Below, one piece after another: positions 41,001 to 52,300 of a DNA stretch of 64,000 nt (position 1 is the first letter of the stretch; the number at the start of each line of letters is the position of its first letter). The DNA lies in NCBI GenBank assembly GCA_034008185.1, contig CM067084.1, positions 4,111,385 to 4,175,384 of the forward strand, given 5' to 3'. Below the pieces are notes generated by a model. That model saw only the letters and a program-made list of their open reading frames with translations, made no database searches and was not told where the DNA came from. The translations under genes and the position numbers were made by a program. The DNA comes from Gorsachius magnificus (taxonomy: Eukaryota; Chordata; Aves; Pelecaniformes; Ardeidae).

Positions 41001-44000
41001 TACTTTAAGTGGTTTTTGTTAATTGTTCCTTGCTATCTTAGGCTTGATAAAATGCTTTGCTTACAGGGCTTGTGGTCATGCAACTAGCATTGTAGGGCTT
41101 GGTTCTGTATTTGTTTAACTGAAATGTTTATGAGCCTGCGAAGGCTGGATACCATGCTTTATCTGTGAAACTGTGTTCAGTAGGAGCTAAAGCAAACAGA
41201 TTTGCACATAAAGTAAGTTAGTATCAATGGGATTTTGAGTAGGCAGGGCAGAACTGGAGCTTCAGTAAATTAAGTAACGCAAGTAAATGCATCAGGTAAC
41301 AATCTGAGATCTGTGCTCATTTATTTCCCCTTTTTAATGCTTCCTTTTTGTTAACAGTGGTAGCAAACCATAGCCAGTAGCTGCTTACCTGTTTTTCAGA
41401 GGGAGTCTGCTGTGCTCTCAGTAACCAGTTCTCTTTCGGTCACAACTTAGCTCAGTGTTCTTACCGCGCTTTTGACCACATCTCTTCTTACAGCTACAAT
41501 ACATAAGATCTTAAAAGAAATAAATGCAGTGTATATCTGTACCTGTGGTAAATGCTGCTGTTGGGCATGGTAAGGAGGGATTGGCCGCTGAGGTGATGGC
41601 GCAGTGTTTGTGGTTCTGGTTTTTGATCTTGGATGGAGATGTGAGCGGGTGGGATTATGATGTCAAGTTTGATTTGGTGAAAGAAAAGCAACCGGCTCTT
41701 GAGCCTGGCCTGGAGCCCACCGCGGGTGGTTGTGGTACGGAACTGGTAACTGGTTGAGACCCTCTCTCCATGCAGAAACCTTGCAACTTCTGTTAAAAGT
41801 TTAGTTGCTGATAAAATACAGCGCTTTTTTTGTGCGAAGAAGTTTTCTGCCTTTTATTCCAGTTGGCTGAGATAACTAATAGGAAATTTTGTTGATTTTG
41901 CAGCTCTAAAAGCAGGGTTTGTATTCTCCCTTCTAAAACGCTGCATTGTATAATGAGCTGATAGTTAAGAGAGGGACAACACTGTGAGCAAGGTTAAGTT
42001 ATAAATCTGCACATTACCAGAACTCCGGTGGCATTTTGCAGTATGCACGGCTTGCTGAAATGCATACAAATCTCCAATTTCCCCCCTTTTGATGATTATA
42101 CTCCTGTGATGCACATCATTAGCTTTCTGCTTGGGCAAAGTCATTTCAGTGCTAATTAGCATCCACACTCAGCTTTGCAGAGCTGGTAAGCCTGCTCCTT
42201 TTAATGTGTACTGGTATGAAGGGCACCTTCCTAGGCAGAGGTCCTGCTCTTCAGACCAAACTGCCCAGGTAAACTCAACAAACCTTAGCAAAGCTAAAGA
42301 AAGGCTGAAAAGAAGGGAAGGACTTGGAAAAAAGCTGATAGCATCCCTGAACTCAACCTCTGTAAAGCTTCATTTGCTGCTTTAGAAGTCAGGAGTGTTA
42401 TGTGTTACTGGTGAATAAAAGGGACTCTCTTTATATTGTTACGGTATGTGTAGGTGTGTAAGAACTGTTTACTTTTTTGAGTAGCGATAAGTGCTCTTGC
42501 AGTTTGAATTCAAGCTGTGCTGCATGTGGAGGATCTGGAGAGCCTCTGCTGCTTCTGGATCTCATGACAATAGAGGGGAAACGCTGACAGGGGTGTTGCT
42601 GGTTTGGAAATGATTATTTCTCTGAGATTCAGAAATGGCAGGTAGGCAGCCAGTGGTATAAAGCAGAAAAAAAACCCCACATATGCCTGTAAATCTTAAT
42701 TACAGAGTGATTAGCAGATTATTAAGGATTGGCAGTAAGTCTAATCTTTGGTATGTATTCCAGTACTGTAATTGACTGTTACATAAATTATTTTTGGGGG
42801 GGAATTACTTTAAAATTATTATTATTATTAAAAATTATTTTAAAACCACTTTTAAGATTGAAATATAACTGTAATATCAGTTCAGTTTTATAACAGTAAT
42901 TTAAACATAAAGACTCTCATATAATTTATATAAACATAAATGTTATTCAGTTTCTTTCTACGCTGCCCAATTTTCAAGTCTCAGGCCTTTGAACAACGGC
43001 AGGGAAGGATCCTCCCTGCTATTTTTTCCTCTCAAAATCACTGATTTCTATGTAGTCCCACTTGTTCTAGATCCTGCTTGGTCTTTCTGGGTGAATGGAA
43101 AAATACTTCTCAAAAAAAAAAAAACCAACCCCAAAAAGCAGGATTTAGAATTGTTTTGGTCAGCTGAAAACACCCCTCCAGCAGCCTTCTGTGGATGTTC
43201 TTGGCTTTCTGTAACACACTTTAAAACTTCTACTTTCTCTTTCATTTGAAAAGAACACATGTAGGTGGTTAACTTTAACTAGGTTTAATGTTTAACCTCT
43301 TGGTATGTATTTAACTCTTTCTTGCTGCACTCCAACAGGTGAACCCTTCACAGTTGGTAGCTGGTTTTGCTTCTATAAAGCCATTCTATGCCTTTTTCAT
43401 CCGTACCAATGCTTTTAGGGCTTTTTGGCTGATAGTACTAATGGCTCCAATTCAGTGATAATTTTTTGGGGGGTGGGGTTTGGTTTTGGTGTAGGTTTTC
43501 TCAATTTTTGAAAACTTGGATTTTTCTTTTCACCCTCTATTGCAAAAGGATGTAATATAGCAGTTCAGACATCAAAGCCATCTTACTTAATGGAGGCAAA
43601 TGTTAAGTGGAAGGACTTAAGATAGAGGTAGAAAATGGTTTTATATTGTTAATTGTCTTGGAGAAATGCATCATCCTCTGGCTTTGGGTTTTCTTTCCTC
43701 TCTTCTGTCAGGACACTTGACAATTTTTTCATGTTCCCGGTATTCAGAAACAAAAAGCGGTTGTGTTGGATGTTGAGTTTTTAAAATTTCTTTTGGCAAG
43801 TGATTTATTCTTGGGGTTTGCTGCAGGAGTATGACTGGAAGTTAGTGGGCAGAGACCTTGTGCTCTGGCTTTGAGCTGGCTTCCAGCTGAGCACCACCTC
43901 GCAATTCTCCTGACCCCTTAAAACCCACGCTGCTTAGGTGCTGCTTTCGGAGATGAGCTGGATCAGAACTTCCTGTTGAAGCAGGCAAGCTCCCTCAGCT

Positions 44001-45601
44001 CTCCTGATCTTGGTGGAAATACCCAATGTGCTGGAGGAGCTCATTGAGGACTGTCAGAGTGAAGGGGTGTCCAGGACTGAGCCCAGAGCTGAGCTTGCGT
44101 AGTCGCGTGTTGTTGCCCTCCTGATGGCACCGAGCACCCCCCCTCCCGGTCTGCCAAATGGGGATTATGCTTGTGATTAATTGGTGTACAAAGTGCTGCT
44201 GTGTACTGCCCTTGTTCTTGCTAAATACAAACCTTCTAGGCTCCCTTTGAAAAGTGATTATCTTTTTCAGTTCTGAAGATACCGCAAGCTACAGACTCCC
44301 TGGGGAAGCGTGGTGTGTCATCTCTTGATGCTGATACGCCTCAAGAGGAGAAAAATTAATGGTTGGTGAACTGCTTGTAGTTACATTGACAGATTTTCAC
44401 GTTAGGTAGGTAGTGCTTTATAGTACCTTCCTGAAGAATAAAATATCCGATGTGATTGATTCCTGTTTAAAACCTTGCTGCTTGGTGGGGGTGGGGATAG
44501 GAAGTGGTGGGGTGGTACCACCATCATCCCAGGGCAGTGTGGCTGTAGTTCCCGTGGCTTGTGGTGGCACGTGTGTAACCTTGGCTGTGGAAAGTACGCC
44601 TTAGGGCTAAGGATTGTATCTTCCTGTGATGTGCTCTGGGCTGGTATCGGATCAGGAGATCAAAGTACAGGCGGTATGCCTGCATCTGGCAGTGCCTGGG
44701 TCACGACTAGCCCTTAGGCTCCTGGTACCTTTGATTTATACCGCTGATAGAAACATTAACTGTTTGAGTTTCCCAACCCTACACCTCCATTCATGGTTTT
44801 GTAACAGCACTAGTGTTGACAGGAGCAGTAACTTAATACCGTGGGAATGCTTCTAGCATGGGGAGGTATAATCAATAATGTTTTTTTTCAAGTTTGATTA
44901 ATCATTTTTATTAGGTATTTCAGTGACAGAACCATTATTTCCTTTTTTTTTTAAAACCACACTAACCTAATGAGTGTTACCCTGCAGCGGGGCCCGTTGA
45001 AGATAGCTGAGTGTGGCTTGTTGGTGCCAATACCGAATGCTGCACCAAGTCTGTGTAATTCTGCACTTGCACAACCCTCTGCAGCTTGAAACCTGCAAGT
45101 TCGATGGAGGGGAGCGAGGTGGGATGGTGAGTGGGGCTTGGTGCTGGCACATCCTTGGATTGGGAGCTCCTGGGAGGGCAGCTGAGCAATGTGGGGTGCT
45201 GTGGTTTTCTAGAAAGCTTCCGGTGAAAGCAAAGGCCTGAAAAAAAGGTCTAAAAAGGCAGTTTAGTACCTTAAACTCCCTCGCAGGTCAGGCCTTTGTG
45301 CTGGGAGGTGAGCTGTTTCTCACATAGTAAGAATGCTTTTTCCAGCTTTATTGGAGAGTGAATAGGACTGCTGTTTAGTTCGATTCAAATACAACTATTT
45401 GCAGAGGAGATGTTTTAGGGTAATCTCCAACACCATAACTGAAGCAGCTTAAAATCCAAATGGATCTCCCTTGGTGTCAGACAATGGTGCAGTATAGATC
45501 TTCTCATATGCTACTGGTAATATTTGCAGCAAGTAATTGCCTTCCTCTTCCCCTGAAGTGTTACCTCAAAAATGGAGCTTTGTGCCTAGAAACTGCTGGA
45601 T

Positions 45602-46404
45602 CCAGGCTGGATCAATGGGCTGAGGTCAACTGAGGTTCAATAAGGGCGGGTGCCGGGTCCTGCACTTTGGTCACAACTGCCCCATGCCATGCTACAGGTG
45701 TGGGGAAGAGGGGCTAGAAAGCTGCCTGGTGGAAAAGGTCCTGGGGTGTTGTTTTACAGCCGACTGAATATGAGCCAGCAGTGTGCCCAGGTGGCCAAGA
45801 GGGCAATGGCATCCTGGCTTGTATCAGGAATAGCTGGCCAGCAGGACCAGGGAAGTGATCGTGCCCTTATACTTGGCACTGGTGAGGCTGCACCTTGAAT
45901 GCTGGGTACAGTTTTGGGCCCTTCAGTACAGGAAAGACCTTGCATTGCTGGAACATCTCCAGAGGAAAGCAACAAAGCTGGGGAGGGGTCTGGAGCACGA
46001 GTCCTGTGAGGAGTGGCTGAGGGACCTGGAGGTGTTCAGCCTGGAGAAGAGGAGGCTGAGGGGAGACCTTATTGCTCACTATAACTGCCTGAGAAGAGGG
46101 GGGAGCTGGGGGGGGTGTTGGTCTCTACTCCCAGGTAATGGGTGATGGGATGAGGGGAAAAGGCCTCAAGTTGTGCCAGGGGAGGTTTAGGTTGGACATT
46201 GGGAAAAATTTCTTCACTGAAAGAGTGGTGTCAAGCACTGAAATGGGCTGCCCAGAGAGGTGGTAGAGTCCCCATCCCTGGAGGCGTTCAAAAAACGTGT
46301 ACGCGTGGTGCTTAGCGATGTGGTTTAGTAGTCATGGTGGTGTTGGGTTGATGGTTGAACTTGATGATCTTGGAAGTATTTTCCAACCTTAATGATTCTA
46401 TGAA
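45602..46404 (+). mobile_element. CR1 LINE copy in UGT8 intron 1
   Basis: It starts ggatccaggctggatcaatg and includes the ORF2 C-terminal region (cttgaatgctgggtacagtt, agcctggagaagaggaggct), the cccagagaggtggtagagtc block and a short tail aatgattctatga. Open frames at 45650-45898 and 45855-46145 are ORF2 remnants in different frames, so the copy cannot encode a working protein. It is more diverged than the 31031 copy and belongs to a different CR1 subtype, judging from its tail and 3' UTR. Confidence 0.92.
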
Positions 46405-48496
46405 ACAGTGAAGCCTCCAACTACTTCCCAGAATGCTTTGTCAGCCTGTGAATCTGGTGGTGGTGTGGAGATCTCAAATTCTCTACGCTTCAGTTCCTCA
46501 CTACTTGCCCATGGGTACCATAAGGTTTTTTGCTGTGTCTTTGTGCTGTGGGCTTTGTCTTGGGAAAGAAAAAACAAAACCCACAAAAATAAGGCGCGTC
46601 TGCCCGAATGAACATTTTTGTGCATACAGCCTGTGTGTATATATGCTACTGCTGGTGATAATTAATTTAAAATTGGTAGTGTTTTGTAAGTGGTGGTGGT
46701 TAGTGATCTCCTAGGCAGTGGCTAGCACTTGTGGAAGGCAAGTGTGGAGGAGGCTTCAAATCCAGTAAGAAAACTTTTCATATGAAAAACTTGATGCCAG
46801 TAGTCAGTGAAACTTGCGGTGATTTTCCAACTTCACTTGGGCTTGGTGCATGCTTATAAATGTTTCAAAGTCAAGCCACTTGCAGAAGCTGGAGTAGGAG
46901 AAATCTGGGGCATTGTTCAGAAGGCTCAGTATTACATGGTAGCAATACAAATATGAGATGCTCTGTTGGTGAGCTGGTAACCCATAAAACATTAAAAAAA
47001 AAGTCCTGAGCAATCTGTTGTAGGAGGGTTGTAAGACTACGCTGTAAGGAGATAGAGAGGAGTGAGTAGCAGTGTTACCTGTTGTGCATATTTATAAAGG
47101 ACACTGGAGCAGGCTCAGGTTTCCGTGTGGATTGGTTTGGCATGAGAGCAGACTGTTTGGTTTGGCTTGTACTTGTTTCTCTGTCCTAGGAGGGTTAAAG
47201 TGACTGATGAGCTTTCTGCCATGCCCTCTCCGTGCTTTGCATGCACTCTGCTTTCATTTGCTGCATACAGTGTTTTATAGGCTTTACTATCCAAAACACG
47301 GGGGGGGGGGAAGGTCTTTTCCCTTTCCCCAGCAGCCTGCAACTGTCAGGAACTGTGTGTTTAGGTTGGCGGGGGGGTTTTCAGCATAGGTTAGCAATCG
47401 TGCTCAAGTGCTGATTTAAGTAAGTTCAGAATCAAGTGCTCCTCAAAGTGCTTCAGCAGAAGTTGTGATGTGCACATCTGTAGTAATAACTCCCATTGTT
47501 TCACTTGTTCTCATGCAGAAAGCATAATTTTTGAAAGCTTGAAGTACTTAAGTTGGTTCTTACTCAATGGTAGCATCTTCCTGCTACATTTTGACTTCCC
47601 ACACCCAAGTGTCTGGTCGGTGTGGTACTAAAGAAAAACATGGCATGAATTTGCATGTCTTTTTAGGAGAAAAAACAATCTTGTATCTTCTCTGTTCCTG
47701 TCTGCTTATATGAAAAGAAAACTGCAGGAGAAGTTACCCTTAAATCAGAACAGAGTTGCAACTTGGAGGAGGACAGCTTGAAAGCTGTGGGTGGCAATCA
47801 AAAGAGACTTTGTGGTAGAAATGCTCATAACCACGTTAACAGTAGTGTGGGGTATGGTGCGCTCAACCTACAAAATTAAAATGGATGTATTAGAAGTTCC
47901 AGTTGAGGGGACAAGACAGAATTGTATTTATAAGAGCCATCTTATACCCTGTGCACTGAAAATGACCAGTGCATCCTTTAGGTCGCATGTGTGAATAAAT
48001 CCAGGATTTTAGCTTTCAAACTTAGCATCTTTCTTACTTGCTTATATCTTACAATGACAATAACACAGTTGTGCTTTTAAAAATCAGCCCAGGCGTAGCA
48101 GGATCTAGTTTTCAGAGCTGACTTAACAGCTGTTGGATGGTGTGTATTATTTGGAATTGGTGTGTGCAGTATTGCTGTGCAAGGTAACAATCTTACTGTC
48201 TCAGTTGGTTTTCCTGTTGTTTCATGCAGAGGCCATATCGGTATCTGTGCTGGGAGAAGCCTCTTGTCTACCCTCAATGCCAGATGGAAAAGGAGGGGAG
48301 GGGAAAGGCAGATCTGGCTGGAAACCGAACACTACCAAATGCTCTCTTGTTCCCCATGACCATGGCAAAGCTGTCTTTGAACTAGAGAGATGTGATTAGC
48401 TTTCATGGGACAGCCACATAATAACTCATGAGTTTGTTTTTTTTTTAAATTCCCAGGTAGCAGTTGAAATTAAATTCCTGTTTTCCGTTAAAGTAA

Positions 48497-48519
48497 TGCT
48501 TTTATTTCTCGTTTCAGCT
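48497..48519 (+). other. UGT8: Splice acceptor of the UGT8 coding exon
   Basis: A pyrimidine-rich tract (tttatttctcgtttcag) ends in AG at 48516-48517. The exon would then begin CT followed by ATG, leaving only two bases of 5' UTR in it. An alternative acceptor, a T-run followed by ttcccag, ends at 48456. Using it would put an upstream in-frame ATG (48496) into the mRNA. Confidence 0.75.
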
Positions 48520-49341
48520 ATGAAGCCGTACGCTCCAGCTTTCATTCTCCTGTGGAGTGCTGTTGGGATAGCGAGGGCTGCCAAAATTGTTGTTGTGCCG
48601 CCAATTATGTTTGAAAGCCATCTTTATATTTTCAAGACTCTGGCCTCAGCCTTGCATGACCAAGGTCACCAGACAGTGTTTCTCCTCTCTGAGGGCAGAG
48701 AGATTCCTCCATCTAATCACTATAGACTTCAGCGCTACCCAGGGATCTTTAACAGCAGCACCTCGGATGATTTTCTCCAGTCCAAGATGAGGAGTATCTT
48801 CTCTGGGAGACTGACAGCCCTCGAACTGTTTGATATCCTGGACCACTATTCCAAGAACTGCGACATGATCGTTGGCAACCAAAACCTCATGCGTGGCCTG
48901 AAACAGGAAAAATTTGACCTGCTCCTGGTAGATCCCAATGAGATGTGTGGATTTGTTATAGCTCATCTTCTAGGGGTTAAATATGCTGTCTTTTCCACTG
49001 GCCTCTGGTACCCAGCTGAAGTGGGTGCTCCAGCTCCCCTGTCTTACGTTCCAGAATTTAACTCGCTGCTCACAGATCACATGAACCTATTTGAGAGGAT
49101 TAAAAATACTGTTGTTTACCTTATTTCAAGATTTGGAGTCAGTTTTTTGGTTCTGCCAAAGTATGAAAGGATAATGCAGAAATACAAGGTTCTGCCAGAA
49201 CGGTCCATGTATGATTTGGTCCATGGATCCAGCCTGTGGATGCTTTGTACTGATGTAGCACTGGAGTTTCCAAGACCTACGCTTCCCAATGTTGTTTATG
49301 TGGGAGGAATCCTAACCAAACCGGCCAGCCCTCTGCCAGAA
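48520..49341 (+). CDS. UGT8: UGT8 first coding exon (ceramide UDP-galactosyltransferase, N-terminal half)
   Basis: Encodes residues 1-274 of 2-hydroxyacylsphingosine 1-beta-galactosyltransferase, a GT1-family ER-lumen enzyme that transfers galactose from UDP-galactose to ceramide, giving the galactosylceramide of myelin. Identification rests on recognising the close match to mammalian UGT8 along the whole exon. Visible features: hydrophobic signal peptide at about 1-20 ending ARA; His34 in the SH...L...GH pattern, aligned with the catalytic His of UDP-glucuronosyltransferases; Asp138 in the FDLLLVDP stretch, aligned with the catalytic-dyad Asp; an N-glycosylation sequon at Asn78 (NSS). The family is about 541 residues long, so this is half the protein. 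The UDP-binding signature and C-terminal anchor are in later exons outside the window. The start at 48520 is chosen because it matches the family N-terminus. The exon ends in phase 0 after a Glu codon. No frameshift or premature stop is seen, so the exon looks functional. Confidence 0.96.
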
Positions 49342-49347
49342 GTAAGG
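49339..49347 (+). other. UGT8: Splice donor of the UGT8 coding exon
   Basis: The sequence GAA|GTAAGG gives a strong consensus donor with GT at 49342-49343. It falls exactly where similarity to UGT8 ends (the ...SPLPE residues). The reading frame stays open for 63 more codons past it to a stop at 49531-49533, but that stretch does not resemble UGT8. Confidence 0.93.
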
Positions 49348-52300
49348 TTTGCTGAGCTTTACAGTAATTTCTCTGGTATCTCGTGTGATGAGTGGCAGCT
49401 TTCAAGCAGTGAATTTCAAATGGGATCTGGTGTCTTTTGTTGCTTTGTGGAAAATATACCCTCAAAGTCACTGGAAGTAGCTCGGGGTGGTGGTGAGGGG
49501 AACTACCAGATACAGGCTCATCAAAATGAGTAACTTGGAGTTGCAGGGAGTATTTTGCTTTTGATTAAGGTGCTTCATGGTACAGTAGGGGGGAAAAAAA
49601 CAGTGCACGCTATCTTGGAATTTATACCTGTAGCTTCTAACCAAGAGTGGGTTAAAATGGGAAGAAGGGAGAACAGATGAATACTGCTTACTCTCGAAGA
49701 AGCCTGCTGACAGGTTGTACTTCCTAATTTCATGGTACTAGTGCTTTTTTATGGAGAGTTTGCTTCTCTTGGTTTGATAGATAAAAATGTCTTTAAAACT
49801 AGGTGTATATAAGCATGAAGAAACTGTGTAGGCCAAGAAATGGTGATGTGACCTAAATGGCCCCACTGCTTTACTTGGATATGAATTTTTACTATATGTT
49901 TACTGGCCATCGGGTACTGAACCTCAGACTGAAATAGCAGTAGTGACTGGATTGATTCCAGAAACCCTGGATTAAGTTTGATTAATTCAGTCTACCATGT
50001 GATACCTGATAGCCAAGAATGCCTCTGTTCAGTGACACAATGGTGAGTGACAGGCAGAACAAAATTTCACTGAAAAGAGTGTCATTTACACTTCTATTTA
50101 TGTATACATAAATAGATCTTGAGTTAGGGAGGATTGTTAATGGATGCTTCTGGCTAGGAGGTAAATAGGTAGGTAAACCTGCAGCACTCAACAACTTGCT
50201 TTTAAAAATGCCTTATTGAGCCTTTGCTTTATGCATGATAACTGCCAGGCCCCCTTCTCATCTGTTTTAGCCTGAAAATTGCTTGTGGAAGGCTGGGGCT
50301 CTTTTGTGTGTGGTTTTTTTTTTTTAATTCTTTGCACTGTTGGTAGTGTCTTGACTTAGCAGTACCTTTTTTCAGCAACTTAGACAATTCTGTGATTTGG
50401 GCTGCAGGATGCAGAGCACTGAGCCAATTCCCACATCTTTTTTTTTTTTTTCCCCTGCCCTGTTCAACTTTAAACCATCATTTTCTTCTTCTGTAAGAAG
50501 ATGTGTCTTTGCATGATAAATTTGGGTACTATGTCAACACTGTCTATTTTTTGTTGCTGCATATTGGTCTTCAGGGTCAAAAATTAACTGCCCTCAAAAG
50601 CAGATACTTTATTTGCTAGAAAATGGAGTGGAAGAAAATGAAAGGAACAGTTCAATGCTATAGTGAAGTGTGCGTGTACAGGTAGTGATATATATTTGTA
50701 TACACATGTATTTGGAGCCTTTTGAGAATATATTTCTGTGTACTTTCTAAATTTACTCTGGAACCACAGATGTTAACCTGTTACAGTAACTTACGATGCA
50801 AGAAGGTAGAAGAGTAAGTAAAATGTTTAATACAACCAGACTGACAGTGACCTTGAAATAGGCCTATAGGTAGAGTACATGCTGGCAAATACTACAGTAG
50901 GGAGGGGAAAAAACCCCCTGTAAATACTTGTGAACTGAGACATTATTTACCTTCTCTTCAGTTTTATCGGGCAATTCATTCTTACAATAATATTAAGCGC
51001 GGGATTTGATTGAATGCGAGAGAGACAAAGTTGAGTGTGTTCATCTTTTATCATATAAATTGTCCATGCCTAGGCTGTTACACATAATCTGCTGTGGTGT
51101 GTATTGCAGGTAAATTATTGGGCAATCAGTTTGTCTTTACTGAACAGCTAGATAAAATTCATAACTGCCACTTTATTCTGGCAGATTAAAATGGGATAGC
51201 TAGTGCCACGACTGCTTTCAGCTATTGCTGCGTCTCCAAGGCAGGAGCCTTTGCTAATTTATTTTCTGCAGCTTTTAGCCTGGCACATGAAGGTAAGCCA
51301 GAAGCAGAGCTGGTTCATGTTTCTGGGCTGGGCTGGAAATGGTGATGCTTCAGGGGCTGTCTTGTAAATGAAAGCGATGTTCCTGCCCAGAGGTGGTCAT
51401 CAGAAAAGAGGGGTGTGTGGCTGGAGAGAACAGCTTTAGCAGGCCAATTTAAGCTACTATTACAAGCCATGCAGGTCTCTGACATTCTCCAAAACCGCTT
51501 ATAAGTAGCCTGGTCCACTTATTCTGGTAGAGAAGTATTAGGAAAAAAAATCAGTGTTTTTTCAAGTCCAAAATACCTGCTCAACACAATACCTAGGCAT
51601 CTCAGCAGTGGCACTGCTGCCTCATTGGCAGAGAGAGGTGGTTAATTTTTTGGGGGGATGGGGTGGGGTGTTGAAAAAGTAGTTTAACCAAATCGGAATT
51701 CCTACATATAGCAGAAAACTAGAGCTTTTCAGTTAATAAGTAACATTGAAAAAAGAAAAGGCAGAGACTAATTAAACAATCGGAGGAGACAAAGGTCAAG
51801 GCCTTTTAAACTGTTGTGGTATGGCTGCTGTTTAATTCTAGGGGATGTGATAGCTCTGGTTTGTGGTTGCTCAGTCTGCACCTGTGTTTTCCTTAAACTT
51901 TCTTGAAAGAAAAGTTAGAAAAACACAGTTTTAAACATGGCACATAGCAGGGGATGCTGAATATCCACATCATGTAACTGTATGTGAGGGCAGACAGACC
52001 TGACTTTTGCTTTGCTCTCCCCCTATCCCGTCTACATTAGTATTTTGGCTCAGGGCGATGGAAGGGTTTTGGAAATCCCCCAGTCATCCCCACTTACAGC
52101 ATGCGGGTTCCCTTTGTAGAGTATTCTTGGTGCAGGTAAACTAGATTATTTTGGAGGACGTTTTGGCCTGCGAACCAAAAGCTTGCTGGTGTCTGGCAGG
52201 AGCTGTTCAGGGTCTGTAGCGGTGTTTAACGTTTTGGAGGGCTTTTAAGTGTTCGTGGGGGGGATGCTTTGTGGGGGGATGCTCACTCAGATGGGGGACC

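Larger units (their letters stand above)
30816..48496 (+). other. UGT8: Inferred UGT8 intron 1
   Basis: About 17.7 kb between the CpG island and the coding exon. It contains the two CR1 copies (31031, 45602) and the GC-rich block at 31850. The remaining DNA is T/G-rich on the plus strand, as expected of a transcribed intron. The longest unexplained open frames (168 codons minus at 37321-37827, 120 codons minus at 40431-40793) are unrecognised and probably chance. Intron status depends on the island being the promoter. Confidence 0.6.

Noticed and set aside
45370..45400. tRNA B-box-like stretch agttcgattcaaat
   Set aside because: There is no A-box at the right distance and no cloverleaf-forming arms around it.
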